From: a virus
DNA length: 37,332 nt
Reading direction: 5' to 3' (one strand)
IMG/VR virus record: IMGVR_UViG_3300031857_000579
Span: 1 to 37,332 of that record
A program made the translations under genes and the position numbers. Below are positions 7,996-16,077 of this stretch, one piece after another (the stretch's first letter is position 1; each line of letters begins with the position of its first letter). A model generated the notes under the pieces. It was not told the DNA's origin. It worked only from the letters and a program-made list of their open reading frames with translations, and searched no databases.

Positions 7996-9395
7996 CGCCA
8001 GAATTACTGCACGGCTACCAGCAAAAGGCTGTCAACTTCCAGTGCACCCGCCCCAACTCGATGTTGTGGCTGGACATGGGATTGGGCAAGACCGTGATCA
8101 CGCTGACCAGCATGGCCCACCTGATCCGCACCCAGTTCCTGCGGGGCGTGATCATCGTGGCCCCGATCCGGGTTATCCGGCTGGTTTGGCGGCAAGAGGC
8201 TGTGAAATGGGAGCACACCAAGCACCTGCGGTTCAGCATGGTCACGGGCACAAAGGATCAGCGCACCCGCGCTCTGCTGCGCCCAGCTGACGTGTACCTG
8301 ATTAACTACGAGAACCTGGGATGGCTGTCGGAAACGATCCAGACTTACTTTGTCAAGAAGGACAAGCCGCTGCCGTTCAACGGGATTATCTGGGACGAGA
8401 TCAGCAAGATGAAGAACAGCTCGACCAACCGGGTCAAAGCGTTTCGCAAGATTGCTGACAAATTCGACTGGTCAACGGGCCTTACCGGCACACCGGCCTC
8501 CAACGGCTACAAAGACCTGCATGGTCAGTTTCTTGTGGTGGACAAGGGTGAGCGCCTTGGCACGTCCAAGACGGCCTTCCGCACCAGGTTCTACCGCAAG
8601 GTTGGGCCGTACAAAGAAGTCGCCTACGAAGACACCGAAGACACAATCAAAAAGCTCATTGGCGACATTACGCTTGAGATGAGCGCTGAAGACTACAACC
8701 CGCTGCCCGACCTGATGGTCAACGACATCGAGATCGAAATGCCCGATGACCTGCGGGCCAAGTACGACAAGATGGAAAAAGAATTCTTCTTGGTGCTGGA
8801 CAGCGGCAAAGAGATCGAGGCGTTTAACCAAGCATCGCTAACCAACAAGTGCCTCCAGTTCTCCAACGGGGCCATGTATCCGATTGCCGGGATGCCCCTG
8901 TGGGAGCCGGTGCATGACCTCAAACTCGACGCGCTTGAGGAGATCATTGACGAAGCCCAAGGCTCACCGATCCTGTGCTCCTACGCTTACCGCTCGGACG
9001 CTGCACGGATCATGGAGAAGTTCAAGCACCTTGACCCGATCAACCTGACCGAGTGTAAGTCTGAGGCATCGCTTAACAATGCCATGCACCGCTGGAAGAC
9101 GGGTGACTGTGCCCTGATGATTGGCCACCCAGCATCGATGGGTCACGGTATTGACGGCCTCCAGAAGAACGGCCACATCCTTGTGTGGTACGGGCTTAAC
9201 TGGTCACTGGATCTGTACGAACAGTTCAACGCCCGTGTTCGCCGTCAAGGCCAAGGTGCACCTGTTATCTGCCACCGCATCATGTGCCAAGACACACTAG
9301 ATCAGGCGCAAGCCTTGGCACTAGACGACAAGGCTACCACGCAGGCAGGGCTTAGAAATGCAATTAAAGAGTACCGTCAGTCCAAAGGCCATTAA
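7989..9395 (+). CDS. SNF2-type DEAD-box helicase/ATPase
   Basis: A 468-residue superfamily 2 ATPase of the phage SNF2 type. Walker A is DMGLGKT (29-35), motif Ia IIVAPIRVIRL, Walker B DEIS (136-139), and motif III LTGTPAS (165-171). The C-terminal RecA lobe has the GHPASMGHGIDGLQ motif V and QFNARVRRQGQ motif VI with arginine fingers. It lacks long SNF2 insertions, giving a compact translocase. It overlaps the VRR-NUC gene, a pairing common in phage replication modules, and together they may process recombination or stalled-fork intermediates. Confidence 0.9.
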   Translation: MLTPELLHGYQQKAVNFQCTRPNSMLWLDMGLGKTVITLTSMAHLIRTQFLRGVIIVAPIRVIRLVWRQEAVKWEHTKHLRFSMVTGTKDQRTRALLRPADVYLINYENLGWLSETIQTYFVKKDKPLPFNGIIWDEISKMKNSSTNRVKAFRKIADKFDWSTGLTGTPASNGYKDLHGQFLVVDKGERLGTSKTAFRTRFYRKVGPYKEVAYEDTEDTIKKLIGDITLEMSAEDYNPLPDLMVNDIEIEMPDDLRAKYDKMEKEFFLVLDSGKEIEAFNQASLTNKCLQFSNGAMYPIAGMPLWEPVHDLKLDALEEIIDEAQGSPILCSYAYRSDAARIMEKFKHLDPINLTECKSEASLNNAMHRWKTGDCALMIGHPASMGHGIDGLQKNGHILVWYGLNWSLDLYEQFNARVRRQGQGAPVICHRIMCQDTLDQAQALALDDKATTQAGLRNAIKEYRQSKGH

Positions 9396-9408
9396 ACTGT
9401 GATACACT
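9396..9408 (+). promoter_or_regulatory. Repeated ACTGTGATACACT element
   Basis: The 13-base block is identical to 2983-2995 in the operon promoter and lies 31 bases before the next gene. It contains an extended -10 (TG-A-TACACT, hexamer at 9403-9408), but no good -35 is present 16-18 bases upstream. It may be an extended -10 promoter or an operator. Confidence 0.35.
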
Positions 9409-9438
9409 GTGTAACACCATAACCAAGGAGTAATTGTA

Positions 9439-9645
9439 ATGTTCCATCAAACCGTAAGCTATTTCAAATCTGTATTCGATGTGCCAACGGCTGAGATGCT
9501 GGCGCTTAAAGAGCTTGAGGAGTGCAGACGTAAGCTGCTAGAAGCCCAGACAGCCAAAGAATACGCAGAGTCAATGTGCAAGTACCGTGAGGCGCAGATT
9601 AAACGCCTGACAGCATACTTACACAGTTCAACAGAGGAGAAGTGA
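9439..9645 (+). CDS. Small coiled-coil hypothetical protein
   Basis: A 68-residue protein with a clear ribosome site (AAGGAGTAATTGTA then ATG). After an aromatic N-terminus (FHQTVSYFKSVFDVP) it is a long charged helix (LKELEECRRKLLEAQ and KYREAQIKRLTAYL) predicted to form a coiled coil. Its stop overlaps the start of the next gene as TGATG. It is the first gene after the helicase and follows its own possible promoter element. Function unknown. Confidence 0.65.
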   Translation: MFHQTVSYFKSVFDVPTAEMLALKELEECRRKLLEAQTAKEYAESMCKYREAQIKRLTAYLHSSTEEK

Positions 9646-9830
9646 TGCCTCGTCCTAAGCCACCAGAGCCACTTAAAGGCCGTCAAATTCGATTGACTGA
9701 CAAGCAGTGGATGATTTTGCAACAACTTGGCGGTGCAGAGTGGCTAAGGGCACTTCTTGAAAAGAAAGCCCCGATGCCTGCCAAGTACTACGAAGTTAAG
9801 CAAACACCCGTGTCCCCGCCTTGTCAATGA
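9645..9830 (+). CDS. Small basic hypothetical protein, possible DNA binder
   Basis: A 61-residue protein with start ATG at 9645; a GTG at 9642 is in frame but the GAGGAGAAG site favours the ATG. The Pro/Lys-rich start (MPRPKPPEPLKGRQIRLT) leads to a strand and helix resembling a ribbon-helix-helix core, then LGGAEWLRALLEKK. It resembles small proteins common in phage replication modules. It is the last gene of the operon, and its final 35 bases overlap tail-to-tail with the endolysin gene, leaving no room for an intergenic terminator. Confidence 0.6.
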   Translation: MPRPKPPEPLKGRQIRLTDKQWMILQQLGGAEWLRALLEKKAPMPAKYYEVKQTPVSPPCQ

Positions 9831-10224
9831 TCAAGGCTTGTTTACGGGGGGTTTCATTTGTTTGATTGGGGATGCTAATGTGTGTCCACCGATCAAACTC
9901 TCTGATAATTTGTTGATAGCCAATGCCTGAAGCAATGATTGCACGAACCACCTCATCGGGGGTCATGCCCGGCACTCGAAAGTCAGCAGCGCAACCAACA
10001 CGATGTTGGCTTGAGTCTTTTGAACCCACCGCATCATTCAAAGCCTTACACCTAAACCCTGACGAAATCATCACAGGCTTGCCACCTAGTACTGTTTTGA
10101 CTTCCTCAAGAAAATTTGCCAATCGTTGTAAATTCTCAATTTCGGCTTGATTTGGTGTGTTGTCGATTTCGCGATGATCAGTATGAGTCAGCTCGTCAAG
10201 TGTGAAGTGTTCTGTAAGGTTCAT
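9796..10224 (-). CDS. M15-family peptidase endolysin
   Basis: A 142-residue zinc peptidase of the M15 (D-Ala-D-Ala carboxypeptidase or L-Ala-D-Glu endopeptidase) type. The zinc ligands are visible as H74 and D81 in SQHRVGCAAD and H115 in WTHISI. ISSGFRCKALNDAVG (53-67) is the typical preceding strand and helix. No signal peptide is seen, so export to the peptidoglycan would need the upstream holin. It is the last gene of the leftward late region and overlaps the holin gene by 4 bases, completing the lysis cassette. Confidence 0.88.
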   Translation of the reverse strand: MNLTEHFTLDELTHTDHREIDNTPNQAEIENLQRLANFLEEVKTVLGGKPVMISSGFRCKALNDAVGSKDSSQHRVGCAADFRVPGMTPDEVVRAIIASGIGYQQIIREFDRWTHISIPNQTNETPRKQALIIDKAGTRVFA

Positions 10225-10628
10225 TTTTTAATCCTGTCAGCAATTTTTTCCATAGTACGGCCACCGAAGTAAAACGACATGACTAACATGCCCCACTGCC
10301 CAAGCAGCTCGACATAAGCGCCACGGGTCTCGTATTCAAAAATCGATGCGATGGCAAAACCAGAATATGCCGCCAAAAGGAATATGAGCGTCATGGGGCG
10401 AATATTCTTGGACAACCAAGAGTCAGACCCCATGTCGGCTTGCATACGCTGTGTAAGGTTGTTTTGCTCAGTTTCGTACAGTTTGGTTTCGTTGGCCATC
10501 TTAACCAACTCACCGTCCTGCGCCATCTTCTGTAACTCGAGTTGTGCTTTGGCTTTGGCCTCTGGGTCAGGAATTAACTTGTCAATAAGCTTGCCGCCCA
10601 CGTTTAGAAGTGCGTCTAGTCCGATCAT
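10221..10628 (-). CDS. Holin, GTA_holin_3TM-like
   Basis: A 135-residue membrane protein. A hydrophobic or amphipathic N-terminus (1-19) is followed by a Lys/Glu/Gln helix (about 22-65), then two hydrophobic segments at about 78-97 and 106-124, ending in a basic tail. The SWLSKNIRPMTLIFLLA stretch entering the second helix is typical of the gene-transfer-agent 3TM holin family. It would permeabilise the inner membrane to release the endolysin. It is sandwiched between a 2-TM protein and the endolysin with 4-base overlaps on both sides. Confidence 0.8.
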   Translation of the reverse strand: MIGLDALLNVGGKLIDKLIPDPEAKAKAQLELQKMAQDGELVKMANETKLYETEQNNLTQRMQADMGSDSWLSKNIRPMTLIFLLAAYSGFAIASIFEYETRGAYVELLGQWGMLVMSFYFGGRTMEKIADRIKK

Positions 10629-10855
10629 TTCTTGTCCTCAGATTGATTGAGTTTGATACCTGACAGAAAACCAATCATGCCACCGATCAAAGTTGAAAAG
10701 GCGGGGCTGATCATCTTGAAGATTTCGGCGTTGTCAACTTCTTTGGCCCACAGGCCAAGCATGAACGAAACAACCATAGCCAATACCGAAACGCAAAGCG
10801 TGATACTGACCATAAAGGTTACATAAAACGTCAATTTGTCTTTGGTGTTTTCCAT
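10625..10855 (-). CDS. Two-transmembrane lysis-cassette protein
   Basis: A 76-residue membrane protein. The ATG at 10855 is chosen because GAGGGCAAC precedes it and the protein from there has clean topology; a longer in-frame extension would overlap the upstream gene entirely. Hydrophobic segments lie at about 11-37 and 49-66, with a short polar connector (AKEVDNAEIF) and a charged C-terminus (NQSEDKK). Location next to the 3TM holin suggests a second holin, antiholin or holin regulator. The exact role cannot be decided. Confidence 0.7.
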   Translation of the reverse strand: MENTKDKLTFYVTFMVSITLCVSVLAMVVSFMLGLWAKEVDNAEIFKMISPAFSTLIGGMIGFLSGIKLNQSEDKK

Positions 10856-10862
10856 GTTGCCC

Positions 10863-11099
10863 TCATACAAAGATTTGGAATCGTCTGCGGTCTTCAAAAG
10901 ATCCAAGTTCGATGGTGTTTTGTCTGCCGCGCTTGTTGTAGAGTTCCACTTCCAAATCTTCAGTTTTTCTAACTTGTTTAAGACATTCCATTGCATATCT
11001 GTATTCTTCCTGAACTTTCTCCACTGCCTTGTCAAAAGCCAATTCTCTAGCAGTGTGAGTAGGTTGAACTAACGGATACCATTTATTTAGAGTGATCAT
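10863..11099 (-). CDS. Hypothetical protein in the lysis cassette
   Basis: A 78-residue soluble, charged protein with a helical middle (FDKAVEKVQEEYRYAMECLKQ) and a basic C-terminal third. No membrane segment or signal peptide is seen. It overlaps the upstream secreted-protein gene by 4 bases (ATGA) and its end supplies the ribosome site for the 2-TM gene, so it is part of the same translational unit. No family recognised. Confidence 0.6.
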   Translation of the reverse strand: MITLNKWYPLVQPTHTARELAFDKAVEKVQEEYRYAMECLKQVRKTEDLEVELYNKRGRQNTIELGSFEDRRRFQIFV

Positions 11100-11380
11100 T
11101 TCTTTTCCCTCTCCACAGCCCTCGCATAGTAATACAGCACTTTTGAGCGTAGTTCCGCGCTATCCGCAGCGCCAGCCCACAGCGCTAAATTATTCCAAAT
11201 ACCTACCAGTTGTTCCGAACTACAAGCGTTGCCGTTTGTGGTCAGCCACTCAGACAGCCGCTGGTGGCGCTCACTCGGGTTTCCGAGCCAGCTTAGACCA
11301 TAGAAGTCGGAGACGAGACATGACTCTTTGGCCGTAGCCCTTGATAGCAGCAACAGCAGTAGAAAAACCAATATTCGCAT
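11096..11380 (-). CDS. Secreted small protein, lysis cassette
   Basis: A 94-residue protein with a signal peptide: MR, then a Leu/Val-rich core (ILVFLLLLLL), then SRATAKES with a plausible cleavage site after ATA. The mature part has two Cys (in KESC and NACS) that could form a disulfide in the periplasm. There is no proper lipobox, so it is not an obvious outer-membrane spanin. It starts directly after the stop of the upstream gene. A periplasmic role in lysis or exclusion is inferred from location. Confidence 0.6.
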   Translation of the reverse strand: MRILVFLLLLLLSRATAKESCLVSDFYGLSWLGNPSERHQRLSEWLTTNGNACSSEQLVGIWNNLALWAGAADSAELRSKVLYYYARAVEREKK

Positions 11381-11602
11381 TCATTTGTCAACCTTGCTAT
11401 CTAGTTTGTCAAAGATTTTGCCGAGCATGTCTTTTACATCACGCATGTCAGCGCGGTAGTCATCGCGGGTGACGTAGTTAAGGGGCATGGCTCGCACGTC
11501 TGTGTCAAGACGCTCCAGTGATCGGTAGATGTTGTTCAACACCCAGCCACCTAAGAACCCCGCCAAACTTACCGCGATGTTGAATAAAACTTGGGTGTCC
11601 AT
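11381..11602 (-). CDS. Membrane-anchored coiled-coil protein, lysis cassette
   Basis: A 73-residue protein with one N-terminal membrane segment (about 6-25, LFNIAVSLAGFLGGWVLNNI) and a charged helical C-terminus (YRADMRDVKDMLGKIFDKLD), giving a membrane-tethered coiled coil. This resembles XhlA-type hemolysin-associated or inner-membrane spanin-like proteins. Its ATG overlaps the final base of the upstream ejection-protein stop, linking the virion and lysis genes in one transcript. Confidence 0.65.
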   Translation of the reverse strand: MDTQVLFNIAVSLAGFLGGWVLNNIYRSLERLDTDVRAMPLNYVTRDDYRADMRDVKDMLGKIFDKLDSKVDK

Positions 11603-13536
11603 TACTGTGCCAATGCGTTTTGGTTTTCAGATTGTGGGGCCAACATGTTGACTACCGCAGGAGTACGAAGAACCTGAGATGCAGCTTTACCAGTCTTCTT
11701 GAAAGGATCTGCCATTTTCTCACCCTTGGCTTGACGCGCCAGCGCTTTCTCAAGCGCCGCAGCGGCAGCCGCAGGATCAAGCATCTCGGCAGCCAACTCG
11801 ATGGCCAGCTTCTGATCCAGCTTACCCTGCAACCGGCGCAGGATGTCGTTGGCTACGGTGGTCACATTGTTGATGAAGTTAGGAGCACGCACGTTACCCA
11901 GTGTCTCAGTGCCCATCAAATTCACATTAGGGCCAGCGCCACGGGCGGCAGATGCTTGGGACTCGGCCAGCTTGGCACGAGCCAAATCATCGCGCACAGA
12001 CTCAAGCACTTTGATCTGATCTGGAGTCATAACTTGACTCAACTCGTCAAATCGAGATTGACCGGTGGCACGCTTGATTGTGTTGGGAGCCTGGTCAAGA
12101 GCGCCAGCGTAACCAGCAGCACGCAAACGAGCTGTCTCTTCACCCAAGGCAGGAGTCAACTTGCCCTCAAGGAATTGACCCACTTGCATTTGGTTAATTG
12201 GCTTGCTTTGAGCGGCAAAGGTTTCCCGTGCTGTTTTGTAATCAGGGGCTTTGTCTTCAACCCAGTTTAAAAACTTACCACGGGTTGAATTGATTGCGCC
12301 CACTTCGTTTGCACCGATGCCAAACCGCTCGGGGTTTTTGATCAAGTCATCAAACGCCATCTTCATCATGTGAAGACTGCTACCAGGGTACTTAGCCACT
12401 TCTCCGGGGATAGTGGTTACGCCCATAGGTTTACCTTCGGCGTCCAGAATAGCCGATGCAATTGTTTGAGGAGGACGGTTCTGACCAATCTGGAAAGGAA
12501 TGCCTTTTTCAGCGGCCAACTCGCTTGCACGCGCAATTACTTTGTCCATCGATGGGCGATCTAGCAAACCGGTAAACGTCTTGTCAGCAGGAACCATGGC
12601 TTTATCGGAAATGCCATACAGCTCTCTGGCTGTAGCACTACGAATAGATTCAGCGGCTTTAAGCTCAGCAGGCGTTTTACCCACTTGCTGTACTGCGGTC
12701 AACTGTGCCGCTTTTTGAGCTTGCTCGCGCTCAAAGAATGGGGTTGGTGTAGTACGGGCTGCCGATTCACCCATTGCAGAGAACCGAGTGGCTCCCACGG
12801 GGGCAGCGGCTTGCGCAGCAGTAGGCATACTACCTGGCACGATTTCAGTCTGACCGCGAAGTGCATTAACGATCTGTGGGCCACGACCTTCCGCAGCAGT
12901 CAGGTACGCTGTGGACTTGGGATCAAGAGCGTTGTAAACAGCGCTAACACCTCTACCTGCAAGTTTTACAGGCACTTCAATCACCGGCGCAAGGGGACGC
13001 ATTGGATTGATCATGGCTCCAGCTTTTGACACTGCCGCGCCGGTTTGAGTAGCGCCCAGCTTACTGGCTGCCGCGCCACCACCTGTCAACAATGTAGACA
13101 AGTCAGCAGCAGTACCCACGGGGTCTTCGGCAAATGTGCGCTTGATCGCATCGTAACTGCCGTATCGATCTTTGTACATGCCCCCGACAGCAGACGCCAC
13201 CTCGCTTGCACGCTGGGCAGCGGTAGGATCTGCGTCAAACTTGTCGATAAAACCTGACACGCTTTTAGGCAATGAGTTCCGAAGAGCACCTGCGCCTAAG
13301 TCAAGTAGGCCTGTCAAAGTTTGCACGGGGCTTGTGACAGCCTGCACCACGCCGCTGACAAACTGACCAGCGCTGGCCGGTAAGTTTTTACCAGCTTCGA
13401 GGGGTACTTGACCTAATGAATAACTACGGCGAGCAGCGGGGATTTCGCTACTTGCTGGAGTGGCTGCAAATTGAGCAAACGGATTATCCGATTGTGCGGG
13501 CTGTGCTGCAAATTTGGCAAAAGGATTTTCAGCCAT
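11602..13536 (-). CDS. Large internal virion / DNA ejection protein
   Basis: A 644-residue Ala-rich protein, third in a row of ejection-type genes. The N-terminus carries two copies of an NPFA(K/Q)FAA motif (residues 4-11 and 18-25) seen at the start of many large internal phage proteins. The middle has Gly/Ala-rich hydrophobic stretches (ADLSTLLTGGGAAAS, then several APV segments) that could insert in membranes, and the C-terminal part is helical. In P22 the equivalent position holds gp20 and gp16, which are expelled into the cell envelope to build a DNA conduit. No lysozyme motif was found. Assignment is by position and composition. Confidence 0.6.
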   Translation of the reverse strand: MAENPFAKFAAQPAQSDNPFAQFAATPASSEIPAARRSYSLGQVPLEAGKNLPASAGQFVSGVVQAVTSPVQTLTGLLDLGAGALRNSLPKSVSGFIDKFDADPTAAQRASEVASAVGGMYKDRYGSYDAIKRTFAEDPVGTAADLSTLLTGGGAAASKLGATQTGAAVSKAGAMINPMRPLAPVIEVPVKLAGRGVSAVYNALDPKSTAYLTAAEGRGPQIVNALRGQTEIVPGSMPTAAQAAAPVGATRFSAMGESAARTTPTPFFEREQAQKAAQLTAVQQVGKTPAELKAAESIRSATARELYGISDKAMVPADKTFTGLLDRPSMDKVIARASELAAEKGIPFQIGQNRPPQTIASAILDAEGKPMGVTTIPGEVAKYPGSSLHMMKMAFDDLIKNPERFGIGANEVGAINSTRGKFLNWVEDKAPDYKTARETFAAQSKPINQMQVGQFLEGKLTPALGEETARLRAAGYAGALDQAPNTIKRATGQSRFDELSQVMTPDQIKVLESVRDDLARAKLAESQASAARGAGPNVNLMGTETLGNVRAPNFINNVTTVANDILRRLQGKLDQKLAIELAAEMLDPAAAAAALEKALARQAKGEKMADPFKKTGKAASQVLRTPAVVNMLAPQSENQNALAQ

Positions 13537-14970
13537 TTATTTTCCTTTGGGTAAAACCCGATCTGCTGATCCTGGGCCAAATTGTGCATCAAACTGTTCA
13601 CGGGTTCCCGCACCGCTTTTAAGCATTTCAATTGCACCAGCGGGAATTTTCATTACAGATGACACTTTACGAGGTGGCACAATTACTGGTTCTGTAGAGA
13701 TACCAGTACCTTCAAGCGCAGAAGCAGGTATTTTCTTAACCCGTGTATTCCAGCTTTCAGCACTCTTTTCAGCAGCAAGACGCGACAGTCGGGCCAGCTC
13801 AGTTAATGATTTTGCGTCATAGGTAAGTTGACCGGCTTTGGCTTTTTCCAAGAAATCTCGATCGGCGTTGGTAAAGCCTTGACCCGCGCCAAGGTTTGAC
13901 GACTTGATTGCACCCAGTGTTGTTTCGGCCAATGACGAAATAAGCACTTCGGTATTGCGAATCTTTTCCGAATCATTTCCACCAGCAAGGTTAAGCGCTT
14001 TGGCCATTTGCAAACGTACATTTGCGCCTGTGCCTGTAATAATTTGACCAGTTGAAATCAAATCAATAATACGATCAGCGTTTGCCGCTGCCGCTGGTGC
14101 GCTTTCAGCAGCGCTCAATTTAGCCGCATCAGCATCAGCAATCAAACCACCAAATCGCTCACCATACTTTTTCTCAGTACTAACATTAACAGGCACGTTA
14201 ACTGTAGTGCGAGGTGCTTGAAGTGTTTTAAATTGTTCAAAAGTTCCCGCAAAACCATTTTTCTTAGCGTACTCAAACTCTTGTACGGCAGTAGGTGGTA
14301 ACTTATCCTTGACACGTTGTTCAAGTGATTTAGCAAGCTCATGCTCGCCAATTGCGTGAAGTTGGTCAATCTTGCGATAAGTGTTTTCAATGTCGCTCAT
14401 TACTGGCGCACCTGCACCGGCGGGGGCCAACGCATTGCGAGGCATAACTGGTGTGTATGCGCCAGCTGGTCTAGCGGCTAAAGCATTAACTGGCGCGGCA
14501 GGCTCCATACCATACATACCAGTACCCAGAGCGTTCTGAGCAGGCATAGGCGCAGGCTGGCGCATCATAGATTGGACAGGCGCGGCGGCTGGCACTTCAG
14601 CGGGTGCTGGCGCTCCAGTAGGCATACCACCAAGAATCCTAGATACATTAGCCTGGCGTTCAAGGGCTTGCATACCTTTGAGGCCAATGTCCATAAACTG
14701 AGGAATGCCAGATTGCATCATCTCTTGAAAATTGGCACGCATGTCGGGCGACTTGCCGTTGGCAACAAAAGTGGCTTGCAATTTAGCCAAAGAATCACGC
14801 TCGCGTTTGGCTTGCTCAAGTTGCATCTGTGCAGATTCTTGCTGCAACGCGCCAGTCTTCAACTGTTGTTGCGCCATTTGATTACGCAGCGCCTCGTCTT
14901 GACCACGTTGCACGCTGCCAGCAATTTCGCCAGGCAGATTAGTATTTAAAAGACCAAAATTTAACGCCAT
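13537..14970 (-). CDS. Internal virion / DNA ejection protein
   Basis: A 477-residue helical protein. The N-terminal third is Gln-rich coiled coil (RNQMAQQQLKTGALQQESAQ), followed by a low-complexity Pro/Ala/Met linker (about 125-190) and a helical C-terminal region. It lies between the gp7-like gene and the large 644-residue gene, with one base between it and the next stop, like the P22 ejection cluster 7-20-16. It is probably packaged in the head and ejected with the DNA. No enzymatic motif seen. Confidence 0.6.
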   Translation of the reverse strand: MALNFGLLNTNLPGEIAGSVQRGQDEALRNQMAQQQLKTGALQQESAQMQLEQAKRERDSLAKLQATFVANGKSPDMRANFQEMMQSGIPQFMDIGLKGMQALERQANVSRILGGMPTGAPAPAEVPAAAPVQSMMRQPAPMPAQNALGTGMYGMEPAAPVNALAARPAGAYTPVMPRNALAPAGAGAPVMSDIENTYRKIDQLHAIGEHELAKSLEQRVKDKLPPTAVQEFEYAKKNGFAGTFEQFKTLQAPRTTVNVPVNVSTEKKYGERFGGLIADADAAKLSAAESAPAAAANADRIIDLISTGQIITGTGANVRLQMAKALNLAGGNDSEKIRNTEVLISSLAETTLGAIKSSNLGAGQGFTNADRDFLEKAKAGQLTYDAKSLTELARLSRLAAEKSAESWNTRVKKIPASALEGTGISTEPVIVPPRKVSSVMKIPAGAIEMLKSGAGTREQFDAQFGPGSADRVLPKGK

Positions 14971-14979
14971 GATCGTCCT

Positions 14980-15735
14980 TTAGAATTCAGTCGAACCCAT
15001 GTATTCGCCAGATATGGGATTGACTTGACCCACGCCTGAATATCCGCCACGACCGCCATACAAGCTACTAAAACTGACTGGGTTTCTACCGTAAGCGGAG
15101 CCAATAGCGGATAAAGCAGACCCGTAAGCGTTAGCGCCTGCCATACGAGCGTTGCCCACATTAGCGCCTTGGTTAATCAAAGCATTACCAACAGACGTCC
15201 CGTAATTTTGACCGGCTTGACCAACTAAATTAGTAGCAGTTTGACCAATACCAGACAATGCCGCTTGACGGTTGTACAACTGGTTTTCGCTGGCCACGCC
15301 AGTGTTGTATGAAGTTAGCGCCCGATTGAAAGCGTTACCAAATTCTTGCGATCCCATCTCTTGACCATAGCGTTGTGCGGCTTTTAAAGCACCACCAGAG
15401 ATCAAGCCACCACGGGCTGCTGCTTGACGATCAAGCGCTTTTTGGCCTTCGGACAAACGGAAAGCGTAGCCTGGGTCTGCTTGATAATCGCCTGCACCAA
15501 ACTTAAACGCGCCAGGTACATTGCCAGCCGTGCGTTGCATCTCGGCTAATGCGTTGTAGCCAGCCTGACGATAGGGCGCTTGGTCTTCACGAGTTTGTTG
15601 GTACATCTCACGCTGAAGTTGCGTGGCCTCATCGGTAGCGGCGGCGGTAGCGGCAGCCGCGCTTTGAGCAGCTTTTGATTGTTTATTAGCGCTAAAAAGG
15701 CTAACTGCAGCGGGGACAATAAACGACCATGGCAT
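14980..15735 (-). CDS. P22 gp7-like DNA transfer/ejection protein
   Basis: A 251-residue protein. A hydrophobic N-terminus (WSFIVPAAVSLFSA) and Ala-rich helix lead to a block typical of phage DNA transfer proteins: APYRQAGYNAL, DPGYAFRLSEGQKALDR, AAARGGLISGG, and SQEFGNAFNRALT with NQLYNRQAALSGIGQTA. The C-terminus is Gly/Tyr/Ser-rich. In P22, gp7 is ejected first and forms part of the channel across the outer membrane. It is the first of three consecutive ejection-type genes. Confidence 0.75.
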   Translation of the reverse strand: MPWSFIVPAAVSLFSANKQSKAAQSAAAATAAATDEATQLQREMYQQTREDQAPYRQAGYNALAEMQRTAGNVPGAFKFGAGDYQADPGYAFRLSEGQKALDRQAAARGGLISGGALKAAQRYGQEMGSQEFGNAFNRALTSYNTGVASENQLYNRQAALSGIGQTATNLVGQAGQNYGTSVGNALINQGANVGNARMAGANAYGSALSAIGSAYGRNPVSFSSLYGGRGGYSGVGQVNPISGEYMGSTEF

Positions 15736-15738
15736 AAT

Positions 15739-16077
15739 TTACTCCTGAAGGCACTGGGCCAATTCACGGGCTTGCGCGTTATCGCCAGCCACTATTAACA
15801 CTTCATCTATTTCGTCTGTATCGGTGCAATCGGTGGCATGAATGCAATACCACACAACATCTGTAAGCGATTTTACGCCATGATGTTTATTTGCTTCAAT
15901 GGTTATACACGCTGGCGCATGAATAATTTTGCGCTCATCGTCCACCATCAATTCAATTGAACCACTGGCAAGGATCGACAAATGATCAAACTTGTGCTTG
16001 TGCTGCACAAGAATATGCCCCGCAGAAATACGCGTTTCCTTGGCATATACCCCCGCACTAAAGTGGTGGTCAATCAT
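15739..16077 (-). CDS. Cupin-fold phage protein
   Basis: A 112-residue protein with a cupin-like metal site: QHKHKFDHLS (H26, H28, H32, with D31 near the usual Glu position) and a second motif around ANKHHGVKS. The rest alternates as beta strands (GSIELMVDD, PACITIEA). Small cupins appear in podovirus late operons, but their role is unclear; sugar or metal binding on the virion, or modification of a structural protein, are possible. The start overlaps the upstream stop by one base. Confidence 0.7.
   Translation of the reverse strand: MIDHHFSAGVYAKETRISAGHILVQHKHKFDHLSILASGSIELMVDDERKIIHAPACITIEANKHHGVKSLTDVVWYCIHATDCTDTDEIDEVLIVAGDNAQARELAQCLQE

Noticed and set aside
9645-10224. Frameshift or fusion between the 9645 gene and the endolysin
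   Set aside because: The genes are on opposite strands and each has a complete normal product.
10856-11035. N-terminal extension of the 2-TM lysis protein
   Set aside because: The 60-residue extension overlaps the 10863-11099 gene almost entirely and has no ribosome site; the ATG at 10855 has one.
11096-11380. Outer-membrane lipoprotein spanin
   Set aside because: The residues before the Cys (TAKES) do not fit a lipobox; it reads better as an ordinary secreted protein.
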